Assembly (NCBI GenBank): GCA_030652035.1
Contig: JAUSBJ010000035.1
Coordinates: 248,001-312,000, forward strand
DNA: 64,000 bases
DNA from: Sulfurimicrobium sp.
Lineage (GTDB): Bacteria; Pseudomonadota; Gammaproteobacteria; Burkholderiales; Sulfuricellaceae
Reading direction: 5' to 3'
Shown here: positions 34,521 to 42,734 of the stretch, piece after piece
Layout of the letters: each line of letters opens with the position of its first letter
How positions within the stretch are numbered: position 1 is the stretch's first letter
Made by a program: the position numbers and the translations under genes
Notes under the pieces: generated by a model
Database searches by the model: none
What the model saw: the letters and a program-made list of their open reading frames with translations, nothing else
What the model was told of the DNA's origin: nothing

Positions 34521-35006
34521 TCAGTTCGCGAACCCCAGCGCTTTGCGTTGCTCGCCCCAATCACGTGGCAGTTGGTCACGGCGGCCGCGCAAGGTGTGAA
34601 GATTCAGATCGCGGGGCTGGCGGCCGTCAAGGACGGACTCGATGATGTCCGGTGCCAGCGTGGTCAAGCGCAAAACTTCCGCCACCCAACCAGGCTCGAG
34701 CTTCAACGATCGGGCCAAGTCATTCGCGGTGGGATAGCGCCCCTCATCGAGCAATCGCTGCCAGTAGAAAGCTTTGCCCAACATCCTGATCATCGGCAGA
34801 TCGTGGCCACCGGCACCCAGCACCGAGTCGTCGCCGGTCGGCGGAATCATGACCTTGCGATTCTGTTTGCGACGGATGGTCAGCGGCACCACCGTTACCC
34901 GCTGTTGGCCGGTAGTGTAGTTGCGGGCATCGCCGACGATGTCGATACGAACCATCCGCAGCCGGGGATTGTCGGCCTTCATGGCCAGTTTGGCTTTTTG
35001 TCTCAT
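34521..35006 (-). CDS. Recombinase-associated protein, 161 aa
   Basis: Basic N-terminus (MRQKAKLAMKADNPRLRMVR) and a C-terminal helix-turn-helix-like segment (TANDLARSLKLEPGWVAEVLRLTTL). It is the last member of a four-gene cassette with overlapping ATGA junctions, placed after a serine recombinase. Similar small proteins accompany such recombinases as I remember; a directionality or regulatory role is possible. Confidence 0.65.
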   Translation of the reverse strand: MRQKAKLAMKADNPRLRMVRIDIVGDARNYTTGQQRVTVVPLTIRRKQNRKVMIPPTGDDSVLGAGGHDLPMIRMLGKAFYWQRLLDEGRYPTANDLARSLKLEPGWVAEVLRLTTLAPDIIESVLDGRQPRDLNLHTLRGRRDQLPRDWGEQRKALGFAN

Positions 35007-36421
35007 GCGAACGCCTCCTCCGTGGATTCCTTCATCTCCTCGACCAAGGGGTGGGAGGCAATGTCAGTCCCCAGGCCGAGCCAACCATCTTCGCGCCATA
35101 GGATGTCCAGTCCTTGCCCATGCAGTTGGATGCGCTCGATCAGCAGTTGGGTGATGCGTTGCTGCTCGATCGGAAAAAGCTGTTCCCACACAGCGCCGAT
35201 GCGTTGCATGGCAATCACCACATGCGCTTCATCGATGCCGGCGCCTACAGGATGCTTCTGGCAGGAACGCCATGTGGCCACCAACATCTCTGGTGAGCGC
35301 AGAGCCAGGTGAATCTGCTCCAGAACGGCAGCCTCGATTTCGGCTGCGGGCAGCGCACCCATATCCGTAGCCCCTGGTTGCAGCGTGGCTCCGGCATTTC
35401 GCCGCTTGTGCAGGTAGGGCACGTAATAGCGGTAGAGGCGCCCGTTTTTCTTCTTGGTGAAATGGTGAATCATGCGCTGCCCATCGGGTGCAAACAACAG
35501 ACCCGCCAGCAATGCTGGGTGTTCGGTGCGATGCTCGCGCGGGCCCTGCTTCCGCCGTTCGATGAAAGCGTGGGCTGCATTCCAGATTTCTGGAGAAACG
35601 ATCGCTTGGTGCTGCCCCGGATAACTCTCGCCCTTGTGCACCATCTCGCCAAGGTAGATGCGGTTGCGCAGCATGGCGAACAAGTATTGCTGATCGATCG
35701 GTCGGCCATGGCGATGCAGACCACCCTGCGTAACCCAGGATTTCGTGGTCTGGCCCTCGATGGCAAGTTCGCGCACAAGCTGTGCCGCCGAACCATGCTC
35801 GGCATATCGGCAGAAGATGCCGCGCACCAGCTCGGCTTCGGCGGTATTGACGATCAGCTTTCGCTCGACGACGTCGTAGCCGAGTGGTGGCATACCGCCC
35901 ATCCACATGCCTCTGGCCTTGCTCGCGGCGATCTTGTCGCGGATACGCTCGCCAGTGACCTCGCGCTCGAACTGCGCGAAGGACAGCAGGATGTTGAGTG
36001 TGAGCCGCCCCATGGAGGTGGTGGTATTGAACTGCTGGGTGACAGAGACGAACGACACCCCGTTGCGGTCGAACACGTCGACCAGTTTGGCAAAGTCTGA
36101 CAAGGCTCGAGTTAAGCGATCGATTTTGTACACCACGACAATATCGACCTCGCCGGCCTCGATATCGGCCATGAGGCGTTTGAGGCCGGGACGATCCAAG
36201 TTGCCGCCGGAGTAACCGCCGTCGTCGTAGCCATCACCAACAGCAACCCAGCCTTCGTGACGCTGGCTGGCGACAAATGCCAAGCCGGCATCCCGCTGCG
36301 CTTCCAGGCTGTTGTACTCCTGGTCCAGTCCCTCGTCGGTGGACTTTCGCGTATAGATGGCGCAGCGTTTTTTGGGGACGATAGGCTGCGAAGGCGCCGC
36401 CATGGTGCGGTTCGCTCTCAT
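35003..36421 (-). CDS. Large serine recombinase, 472 aa
   Basis: The N-terminal catalytic domain has the Ser motif AIYTRKSTDEG (Ser27) and the VVYKIDRLTRALSDFAKL and ERIRDKIAASKARGMWMGG phrases of large serine recombinases. Then follow a recombinase domain (GYDVVERKLIVNTAEAELVR) and a C-terminal helical region. The usual zinc-ribbon cysteines are absent. It is sandwiched by DUF2924 and the 161-aa gene. It may integrate the prophage or be a passenger cassette. Confidence 0.85.
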   Translation of the reverse strand: MRANRTMAAPSQPIVPKKRCAIYTRKSTDEGLDQEYNSLEAQRDAGLAFVASQRHEGWVAVGDGYDDGGYSGGNLDRPGLKRLMADIEAGEVDIVVVYKIDRLTRALSDFAKLVDVFDRNGVSFVSVTQQFNTTTSMGRLTLNILLSFAQFEREVTGERIRDKIAASKARGMWMGGMPPLGYDVVERKLIVNTAEAELVRGIFCRYAEHGSAAQLVRELAIEGQTTKSWVTQGGLHRHGRPIDQQYLFAMLRNRIYLGEMVHKGESYPGQHQAIVSPEIWNAAHAFIERRKQGPREHRTEHPALLAGLLFAPDGQRMIHHFTKKKNGRLYRYYVPYLHKRRNAGATLQPGATDMGALPAAEIEAAVLEQIHLALRSPEMLVATWRSCQKHPVGAGIDEAHVVIAMQRIGAVWEQLFPIEQQRITQLLIERIQLHGQGLDILWREDGWLGLGTDIASHPLVEEMKESTEEAFA

Positions 36422-36888
36422 GGTGCCTCCTGCTTACTGCGCGCCTTGAGTCCGAAAAACAGCGGACCTGACCATGGGCATCCGGTGATCACCTTGGCCA
36501 GCGCCGTCAGGCTCGTGAAACGCTGCCCCCGGTATTCGAAGTCGCGCACGCCGCGCACCAGAACATGGTGTTCGACATCATCATAGATGCGCGTCAGGAT
36601 GGTGCCCGGCAGGAGGCGATCGGCTTCGCGTTGAAGATTCTTGGGCAGCACTCCGGTCTCGCCGATGCTCTCCAGTTTGCGCCGTACCGGTACCTTGAGA
36701 CCGCCGAAAGCCCGCTCCTGAAGTTTGTAAGCCAGTCGGCTCTCCAGCCAGGTACGGTGATGGTGATTCGGTCGCTGATCAAAGTGCTCGTCCCACATTG
36801 CCCAGATGCTGTCCATGGGCAACAGGGGAAGTTGAGCAATGCGAGCCGAGACTGTTGCTGTATCGGGCAGGGTTGCGTGTGTCGTCAT
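36418..36888 (-). CDS. DUF2924 protein, 156 aa
   Basis: From MTTHATLPDTATVSARIAQL; contains the family phrases WLESRLAYKLQERAFGG and LLPGTILTRIYDDVEHHVLVRG. DUF2924 proteins are commonly encoded next to serine recombinases. The start at 36888 overlaps the previous stop and its stop overlaps the recombinase start. A regulatory or DNA-architectural role is likely but unproven. Confidence 0.85.
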   Translation of the reverse strand: MTTHATLPDTATVSARIAQLPLLPMDSIWAMWDEHFDQRPNHHHRTWLESRLAYKLQERAFGGLKVPVRRKLESIGETGVLPKNLQREADRLLPGTILTRIYDDVEHHVLVRGVRDFEYRGQRFTSLTALAKVITGCPWSGPLFFGLKARSKQEAP

Positions 36889-37112
36889 GGGCGAACTCCT
36901 TCTTGCTGATTGGGGTTCGCATTCACGCGCTGTGGGTGGGAGAAGCCAAGGCAAACCGGCTCTCTAAGGGCAGATTTATCTGGATTGTCTGATGCTAAAT
37001 TTCTGGTGCGCAGTCGCAACAATGCGGCAGAGAGCAAGTCGGCGATTTCTTCGTGCGCGTGTCGGGGGCTTGGGGCACCCCGGTCGATGGAGATGAGTTC
37101 GATGTCGTGCAT
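36885..37112 (-). CDS. Small protein heading the recombinase cassette, 75 aa
   Basis: MHDIELISIDRGAPSPRHAHEEIADLLSAALLRLR, ending VNANPNQQEGVRP, is similar to small proteins that precede DUF2924/recombinase pairs as remembered. It overlaps the DUF2924 start by 4 bp, which supports it as real. Function unknown. Confidence 0.6.
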   Translation of the reverse strand: MHDIELISIDRGAPSPRHAHEEIADLLSAALLRLRTRNLASDNPDKSALREPVCLGFSHPQRVNANPNQQEGVRP

Positions 37113-37228
37113 GATGGCAAGCGTTCCATGAGGTAACGCTGCTCATACTATGTACGAAGGCGACTCTGGGTAACGCGTTCTAGCGGGAGTGCGCGGAGGG
37201 AATCGCGAAAAAAATAGAAGGCTCTGGG

Positions 37229-38086
37229 CTAGGCTGTCTTGTCTCGATACCAAGCAGCACGCTGACCATCAACTTCACGGTACCGAAGGTCAAAAAGACG
37301 AGACTCGTGCACCACCTGCCGCCAACTGCTGCATCCATACTTTGCGGGAAGTTGTTCGGGGTGGCGCTCGACAATCCACCTTCCGGCCATGGCGACAGGG
37401 GACCATCCCTCGACAGCTAGGTCACCGGCAGCTTCCCGAAGCGCTCGCACAATGCCGGAAGCAGGCCAATCCACGGAGCCATCCGGGGCGATGCCATTAA
37501 CCACAAGATCATGAAACACGTCCGACCGGACGAACTCCGCCGCCAACTGCCGCGCCTGATCCATGTGCTCCGCCCAGCCACGAAGTTGCTCGAAGTGCTG
37601 GTCGATACAGCTGTAGGCAACTATTAACGCGTCGTGCGCTCCACGGCAACCGTCCAGACTCCAAAGGTCGTGCTGATCGATGAAGTGGTGCACCAGGTTA
37701 TTTCGCAGCAATACCAGTTCCTTCAGATCGTTCTCTGTCCGCACATAATCTTCGGCGGAGATGCTCAGATGCATTCGCATCCCGAACGAAATGACGTCCT
37801 CGGGCGCATTGACCGAGACATCGGCACGAGTATCACCTTCATCGGTGACGACATACGATCCGATAAGTTGGCCAACCAGTGTGCCAAGCGTTTTGCTGGC
37901 TGTGTCGGCGATGCGCGCAGCACGGATCGACTCCAGAGCATGGGCAGGCCCTGCGATTTCATGGTGCGCCACGATGGCCTTGATCAGACGCTCATATTGT
38001 TGCAGCCGAAGCAGGCAGCGGCCCAACAATCGCTGAACCTCATGCTGCAGCGCCTGCAGTGTGCCGTCTGTGGGTAGCGTCGTCAT
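37229..38086 (-). CDS. HEPN-like / OST-HTH (LOTUS) protein, 285 aa
   Basis: The C-terminal segment (PEQLPAKYGCSSWRQVVHESRLFDLRYREVDG) fits the OST-HTH/LOTUS winged helix, which binds RNA. The N-terminal helical domain contains LVLLRNNLVHHF, i.e. R128-x4-H133, the R-x4-6-H signature of HEPN ribonucleases. HEPN-LOTUS fusion is inferred from these; a full HEPN fold is not proven. The gene is last in an operon after XRE and ImmA genes. The ATG at 38086 is used (MTTLPTDGTLQALQ). Confidence 0.65.
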   Translation of the reverse strand: MTTLPTDGTLQALQHEVQRLLGRCLLRLQQYERLIKAIVAHHEIAGPAHALESIRAARIADTASKTLGTLVGQLIGSYVVTDEGDTRADVSVNAPEDVISFGMRMHLSISAEDYVRTENDLKELVLLRNNLVHHFIDQHDLWSLDGCRGAHDALIVAYSCIDQHFEQLRGWAEHMDQARQLAAEFVRSDVFHDLVVNGIAPDGSVDWPASGIVRALREAAGDLAVEGWSPVAMAGRWIVERHPEQLPAKYGCSSWRQVVHESRLFDLRYREVDGQRAAWYRDKTA

Positions 38087-38105
38087 GTCATCGATCGGCC
38101 ACGTT

Positions 38106-39035
38106 TTACCGAACCGGCAACTGGCCGTTCGAGACGAACTGATCAAAGCTGTCGAAACTTTCCTCGTCTCGCCACGATCGGTCCCATGACCGTGGCTCGG
38201 CGTTTTCGAGCAGGAGCAGCGTGAGGATTCGATCACGTGCGCCGTAACTGTGCTTGAACTCCCACAGCTTCATGTGTGCTGCCTCTTCCGGGCACCAGAT
38301 CGCGGCTGACATTTCCGTGCCATCCCATTCTTGCTCGACACAGGTATCAGCTGCCAGCGTGCCCGGCAATGGCTCCTGTGGATCACCATTGCGCCGGATG
38401 CGCGCCCGCGTCCTGACGGCACTGCTGCTGCGCCATTCGTACTTCACGAAGCCATTGTCCCAATAGACGAGGATCGCACGCTGCGTGGTGAACTTGATAA
38501 AGCGGATGCACAACGCCTCGAACGAGACCTGGAAACGCTTGGCGATCGCACTGAGGACATGTAGATCAATGCGCTGATTCGATATCCACTCACGCAGCAG
38601 ATCGCCAGGCATCAGCAGGTTGCCGGCGAACTCGTCAGCTTCGCGCTCAATCTGGCGAAGGCCATCGATGCCGGTGTGAACGCTCTGGCTGTCGCAGTTG
38701 AAACTCTGCTTCTGACTGCGATGCAAGATAAAGTGGCCTAATTCATGGGCAATAGTGAAGCGTTGCCGCTCACGTCGAGCCTTCCCGTTGTAGGCAATAC
38801 CCCAAACTGCGTGGTCATCAGGATCGCGGGCCAGCACTCCTTCGAACGCGTCGCCAATGATTTCGACCGGCGGCTTGATCTCCCGAACACCCGCCCCATA
38901 AGGTGTGGACGGCAACATCTGGCGGACAATTTCCAAATCGATGGCGTCGGGCATGCCCTCGCTGTACCACGCCCGCAACCACTTGATGACGTGGCTGGAG
39001 GCAATGGAACCCGTCAGTGCCTGCGCTTCGCTCAA
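38106..39035 (-). CDS. ImmA/IrrE-type metallopeptidase, 309 aa
   Basis: The zinc motif HELGH (residues 97-101) with a downstream READEFAGNLLMP marks the ImmA/IrrE family, which cleave XRE-family repressors in phages and ICEs. The first codon is TTG, 3 bp after the XRE stop; an in-frame ATG (MPDAIDL) further in is an alternative. The partner XRE gene is adjacent, fitting an ImmR/ImmA switch. Confidence 0.85.
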   Translation of the reverse strand: MSEAQALTGSIASSHVIKWLRAWYSEGMPDAIDLEIVRQMLPSTPYGAGVREIKPPVEIIGDAFEGVLARDPDDHAVWGIAYNGKARRERQRFTIAHELGHFILHRSQKQSFNCDSQSVHTGIDGLRQIEREADEFAGNLLMPGDLLREWISNQRIDLHVLSAIAKRFQVSFEALCIRFIKFTTQRAILVYWDNGFVKYEWRSSSAVRTRARIRRNGDPQEPLPGTLAADTCVEQEWDGTEMSAAIWCPEEAAHMKLWEFKHSYGARDRILTLLLLENAEPRSWDRSWRDEESFDSFDQFVSNGQLPVR

Positions 39036-39038
39036 TCC

Positions 39039-39374
39039 TCAGTCTCCGCTCTTGCGCGAAAACATCATCTTGAGAACGTCTTGGTAGTGCCTCTTCTCTT
39101 CTTCTGTCATCCCGGCGTACTCGCGGAAGAAGGCCACATCCTCAAGGCTGGCTTCGGGAACCTTCTGGATAGGCTCCCCCATGATGTCCTCCATCGTCAC
39201 GCCCAGCACCTTGGCCAGTGCCTGAACCCGTTCGGCGGACGGGCGTTGGCCGTCCTTCATTTCCAGTTCCCAGATGTACGCCTTGGTACATCCGGCCGCG
39301 TCGGCGACCTGCTGCAGAGTCAATTTCTTTGCCTCGCGCAAACGCCGCAGGCGCACTCCTAACGCCGAAGCCAT
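39039..39374 (-). CDS. XRE-family transcriptional regulator, 111 aa
   Basis: LGVRLRRLREAKKLTLQQVADAAGCTKAYIWELEMKDGQRP is a Cro/CI-type helix-turn-helix. The C-terminal half is Glu/Lys-rich, ending SRKSGD, and may be where ImmA-type cleavage occurs. It is divergent from the two-gene operon at 39620 and likely controls both promoters. Confidence 0.85.
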   Translation of the reverse strand: MASALGVRLRRLREAKKLTLQQVADAAGCTKAYIWELEMKDGQRPSAERVQALAKVLGVTMEDIMGEPIQKVPEASLEDVAFFREYAGMTEEEKRHYQDVLKMMFSRKSGD

Positions 39375-39425
39375 GGCGGTGCTCCTCTAGTGGAAAGACC
39401 ATCAGTGAATAAAAGCAAGGCCGAT

Positions 39426-39455
39426 AGTATAGCCACGTGATACATGAAAGGTCTA
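39426..39455 (-). promoter_or_regulatory. Candidate promoter for XRE-ImmA-LOTUS
   Basis: On the minus strand TAGACC and TATACT are 18 bp apart, about 50 bp before the XRE ATG. It is back-to-back with the plus promoter in a 245-bp intergenic gap. Confidence 0.5.
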
Positions 39456-39470
39456 GATGTACTTATTTGA

Positions 39471-39499
39471 TTGACAAGCGGAAATCTGCGGTTCAGAAT
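39471..39499 (+). promoter_or_regulatory. Candidate promoter for the divergent two-gene operon
   Basis: TTGACA and CAGAAT are separated by 17 bp. The ATG of the first gene is 120 bp further, preceded by AAAGGA, so a 5' leader of about 110 nt is expected. Confidence 0.55.
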
Positions 39500-39619
39500 C
39501 GCGTCTGTATCTCGCTGCTTTACTTATGTGAGGTACGTGTTCAGTAACCATGTCGCTGGCGAGTGCATTCCGAACATCGGTCGCAGACCTCCGACGCCGA
39601 TCCAGAAAGGATAAACAAG

Positions 39620-40855
39620 ATGAAGAAGACCTTTGTCGACGTGATGCTCGAGCTGCCGGTGGACACCACGCTACGCGACTTCCTGACCTCCCACGGCCTG
39701 CCAGTGCCTGACGGTTTTGCATGGGACGATACGCCCGAGACGAGTCAGATCTTGGTCGAGGCGGTCAAAATCTGGCCCGACACCGACGCCCGCGACCGGA
39801 TGACTGCTAACCTCCTAGCCAGCGTCCAGTTGGGCGATGCGGCGGGTAAGCAGGCGATGTTCGAAGCCGTTGTAGCAGACGGTGCCGCGCTGGTGGGACT
39901 TACGCTGTGCCAAAGCGACATTCACCGCTCGTTCTGGCTTTACGTCCACCATCCGGCACTGTTCGACCGTGCCTACGATTTCAGCTTCTGGGAAAACCAC
40001 GGGCCTCAGACCCAGCAATACGACTTGGGCCTGAAACGTCAGCCGAACACAGCGGACAGCGCGCTGGTTGCTCTTCGCCAGGCAATCTCGGCCTTCTACA
40101 AGCGCGAACTGCAATGTGGCGACGGCAGCGAGGCGCACTTGATCGAGCGCAGTCCTGGCGTGTTCCTACTGTCCGTCCACATTAAGGACATGGCCATGCT
40201 GAGGTTGGAGTTCGAGGGCTCGACCCTGAAGCGCCGCGTCGGCAATCCCAACATTCACATGGTGCTTGAGTACGCCAAGGCCACCGGCGTGGTGCGGACT
40301 CTGGTGCGGGGCGGTGCGAAATACCAGCAGATGCTGGTCGAGTCCTTCGCCGAGCATGTGCTGGGCGTCAAAGCAAACGCACACCGGATCAAGTCGCCGA
40401 CCTTGGATTTATCGATGCTGCGCACCGGCTTCGACGTGCAGGAAGCGTTCGAAGATGGGTTCTCGATGGTGCAACTCAAGGCACTCACACTCCTCAGCCC
40501 GGACAGCGCATTGAAGATCGACTGCACTGCGATGCAGTCCAGCCAGCAACGCTCCGTACATGAACTGTTGAAGGAGAAGCTGCCCGGCCCGCTGGAAGGC
40601 CAGTGGGCAGTGACGGCGGCACAGGTCAATCTGTACTACCCGCCCGAACCAGGAAGGACACGTCCCAAGGTGGTCACCATCGAAGTGACCAGCAAGGGGC
40701 GCCTGAACCTGCATAAGTTCGACGCCAAGATGCAGGCGCAACTGGAGGGCTATCTGGTCGCGGTGGGCATTTTGCAGAAGGGCCAGACCTTGAGCGTTCA
40801 GGAGCCTCCTCTGGAAACGGATGTGATGAATTCGTCGCCGGTGCTGGAGGACTGA
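39620..40855 (+). CDS. Hypothetical protein, first gene of a divergent two-gene operon, 411 aa
   Basis: The ATG at 39620 follows AAAGGATAAACAAG. The product (MKKTFVDVMLELPVDTTLRDF, ending NSSPVLED) is mixed alpha/beta with no signal, Cys cluster or membrane segment. I do not recognise a domain. It is separated from the second gene by 3 bp and divergent from XRE-ImmA. Such placement fits a phage immunity, effector or defence gene, but nothing in the sequence proves it. Confidence 0.7.
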   Translation: MKKTFVDVMLELPVDTTLRDFLTSHGLPVPDGFAWDDTPETSQILVEAVKIWPDTDARDRMTANLLASVQLGDAAGKQAMFEAVVADGAALVGLTLCQSDIHRSFWLYVHHPALFDRAYDFSFWENHGPQTQQYDLGLKRQPNTADSALVALRQAISAFYKRELQCGDGSEAHLIERSPGVFLLSVHIKDMAMLRLEFEGSTLKRRVGNPNIHMVLEYAKATGVVRTLVRGGAKYQQMLVESFAEHVLGVKANAHRIKSPTLDLSMLRTGFDVQEAFEDGFSMVQLKALTLLSPDSALKIDCTAMQSSQQRSVHELLKEKLPGPLEGQWAVTAAQVNLYYPPEPGRTRPKVVTIEVTSKGRLNLHKFDAKMQAQLEGYLVAVGILQKGQTLSVQEPPLETDVMNSSPVLED

Positions 40856-40858
40856 TCG

Positions 40859-41812
40859 ATGACGGGGCACGATGCGTGGACCCTGGTCTGCCGGTTGTTC
40901 ACCGGCGGCATGCCGGTGCTGCGCGCGACACTTTCGCCGCGTGAGATGGCCGCATTGTCCACTCTCGGCAAGGCGATCAAACCGACGACGCTGGATCCGC
41001 AATTCGTACTCTGCCCCCACTGCCAGCAGCATCGGGCGCAGGTTTGGGGCGACGGCCATGGCAAGCGAGTGTGCCGTTGCCCGGATTGCGGGCCGGTCAC
41101 CGTCGAGGCCGACGACGTCGCGGCACTGACCCTGGACGAAGATTGGCTGCGGCAGAAAATGCGTCTCGCGCTCGGGATCGAGAGTCGCGACGGCATCGAT
41201 GATCTGGGCGACGGGGTATGGCGGCTTGGCGATGCTCGCCGTTCGCCCGTGCTGTTGGCCCGCGACCTAACGCGGGTATGGCAAGAACCTGCACTGCTGG
41301 ATCGGGTGCGGGTAGCCGGTGGCGACATCCGCGTGATTTCACCAAGACCACGCACCACGCGTGGATCGCCATTCGGGATTGGCGTGGAGTGGCTGGCGCT
41401 GGAGGAACGTTTCACGTTCTACGGTGGCGGGATCTCGTTTATCGGCAGTGCATCACCATCCACGAAACCAGTAGTTGATGATCCAGCCACGCCGGCTAAC
41501 GGGCCGTTCTCGGCAGACTTCAAATGGGCGACGCTGCCGGATGGAAATGGCACTCCGATCCGATTCACCGACGGTCAGGCCAAGGTGTTCGCAGCGCTGT
41601 GGTCGTTCAAAGGGGGAGCCACGACGGCGGAACGGATCATGCAACGAGCTGGTCTGGATAGCGCCAAGCCGAGCGACCTGTTCAAGATCAAGTCGAAGGA
41701 CAAGGGCAAGCCAGAACCCGAGGCGCAGCACGCAGCCTACGGTGCGCTCGTGGTCACGCAGCAACGTGCAGGGCTGTACTCGATGCCGTGCGCAGCAGGT
41801 GCGTTGGCGTGA
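40859..41812 (+). CDS. Zinc-ribbon/HTH hypothetical protein, second gene, 317 aa
   Basis: Cysteines C52-x2-C55 and C74-x2-C77 (LCPHC...CPDC) form a zinc ribbon. A C-terminal segment (FTDGQAKVFAALWSFKGGATTAERIMQRAGL) resembles a winged helix and suggests DNA binding. It starts 3 bp after the previous stop, so the two are co-transcribed. The combination with the 411-aa partner is not one I recognise. Confidence 0.7.
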   Translation: MTGHDAWTLVCRLFTGGMPVLRATLSPREMAALSTLGKAIKPTTLDPQFVLCPHCQQHRAQVWGDGHGKRVCRCPDCGPVTVEADDVAALTLDEDWLRQKMRLALGIESRDGIDDLGDGVWRLGDARRSPVLLARDLTRVWQEPALLDRVRVAGGDIRVISPRPRTTRGSPFGIGVEWLALEERFTFYGGGISFIGSASPSTKPVVDDPATPANGPFSADFKWATLPDGNGTPIRFTDGQAKVFAALWSFKGGATTAERIMQRAGLDSAKPSDLFKIKSKDKGKPEPEAQHAAYGALVVTQQRAGLYSMPCAAGALA

Positions 41813-41938
41813 TCCCTACGGCCCCATGAAACCAGACATCAAGAAAGGAGATTTATGACTTAAGCCCAATACGCGATGCGCCCTGGCTCGCGCTGATTTC
41901 CAGAGCCTGTACTTTTTTCATCTCTTGGAGTATTTGAA

Positions 41939-42169
41939 ATGACCGGAAAGAACCAATGGGTTGTACCCATCAAAGGCGGTGATCAGTGGGGTGTGCGCGG
42001 AGAAGGTAACGAACGCATCACATCGATCCATGATACGCAGCGAGAGGCGATTGACCGCGCAAGGGGCATCGCCGTCAACCAACAGAGTGAGTTGCTCATC
42101 CAGGGACGAGACGGGCAGATCCGTGAGCGCAACAGCTACGGCGACGATCCGTTTCCGCCCAAGGGATGA
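41939..42169 (+). CDS. DUF2188 protein, 76 aa
   Basis: MTGKNQWVVPIKGGDQWGVRGEGNERITSIHDTQREAIDRARGIA matches the small DUF2188 family (WxVxP... with AxxxAR). It is on the plus strand at the far right of the prophage. The neighbouring short reading frame ATGACTTAA at 41855 has an excellent SD but is only two codons. The role is unknown. Confidence 0.75.
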   Translation: MTGKNQWVVPIKGGDQWGVRGEGNERITSIHDTQREAIDRARGIAVNQQSELLIQGRDGQIRERNSYGDDPFPPKG

Positions 42170-42440
42170 CTCTGGGGTTGGCCTCGCCAACTTGCGGTTT
42201 GAGGCACGACAATTCTGCTCGTGTAAACACGCAAGCAAACTACTCCCGATGGCACGCGCATAAGTGTTTGACGAACAACGCAGACTGCGCGTGCCACGGC
42301 GAAAGAGTTGGTGGAGATTTTGAGAGAACAGAGGGCAGAAGAGAGTCAAACCGGCTGCCCTTCGGCCCAGGCCGTGCCCACCCCCGGCACACGCAGAATG
42401 GGCGCGAACCCCGCGTGTCGTGTGGGAAGCAGAAATGGAA
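42170..42440. other. Non-coding gap before the tRNA remnant
   Basis: No convincing gene is seen. A small perfect stem GTTGGC-CTC-GCCAAC (42177-42191) follows the DUF2188 stop by a few bases. The gap continues to a terminator at 42441 and may contain the prophage/host junction. Confidence 0.6.
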
Positions 42441-42466
42441 ACGCCCAACCGAGAGAGGTTGGGCGT
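42441..42466 (-). terminator. Probable original terminator of tRNA-Phe, now displaced
   Basis: ACGCCCAACC and GGTTGGGCGT form a perfect 10-bp stem with a GAGAGA loop. Read in the tRNA direction (minus strand) it stands just past the truncated 3' tRNA copy and is followed by TTTCCATTT. It would be the natural terminator of tRNA-Phe before the mini-element separated it from the gene by about 4 kb. Confidence 0.65.
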
Positions 42467-42473
42467 TAAATTT

Positions 42474-42521
42474 TGGTGGCCAAGGGCGGAATCGAACCAC
42501 CGACACAAGGATTTTCAATCC
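42474..42521 (-). repeat. att copy: 3' part of tRNA-Phe (left)
   Basis: 48 bp identical to 46465-46512, covering the CCA tail to the anticodon loop of tRNA-Phe. The 5' half of the tRNA is missing here, so this is the displaced end of the target site. Confidence 0.9.
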
Positions 42522-42562
42522 AAATAAGTATTCCTTTATATCAAAGGAATAACAGCCCAATA

Positions 42563-42631
42563 TTCTACAAATTCCAAATTATTACACCGCCGAAAGCCGC
42601 ACCAGACGCGGGGTAATTTAGAATTGTAGAA
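42563..42631. repeat. Left candidate integrase arm sites (TTGTAGAA)
   Basis: TTCTACAA at 42563-42570 and TTGTAGAA at 42624-42631 are inverted copies of the same octamer; two more direct copies lie near the right end (46397-46426). Position near both att copies is as expected of arm-type integrase sites. Confidence 0.5.
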
Positions 42632-42734
42632 GCCATGCGCTGGCATGCGCACCCTCTCCCCTCCGCTTAAATGACTTCACAAGTCGGCTGGTGTAACATT
42701 GTGCCGATTGGTTTCTATCGGGGGGAATGAAAAA

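Larger units (their letters stand above)
1..42169. mobile_element. Lambda-like siphovirus prophage (left end outside window)
   Basis: The stretch carries packaging, head and tail genes in standard lambda-type order, plus an early replication/recombination operon and an immunity-like cluster, nearly all on the minus strand. There is a tail tube and a tape measure but no sheath or Mu-type genes, so a long non-contractile tail is inferred. Lysis genes are not seen and may lie beyond base 1. The right boundary is set at the end of the last phage-like gene (DUF2188); no att site was identified, so both ends are approximate. Confidence 0.85.

Noticed and set aside
1-42169. Prophage sharing the tRNA-Phe att site
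   Set aside because: Possible through tandem insertion, but no second copy of the 48-bp core is visible and the likely tRNA terminator lies between; cannot be decided in this window.
42474-42521. Second tRNA gene
   Set aside because: Only the 3' 48 bases of tRNA-Phe are present; no 5' half.
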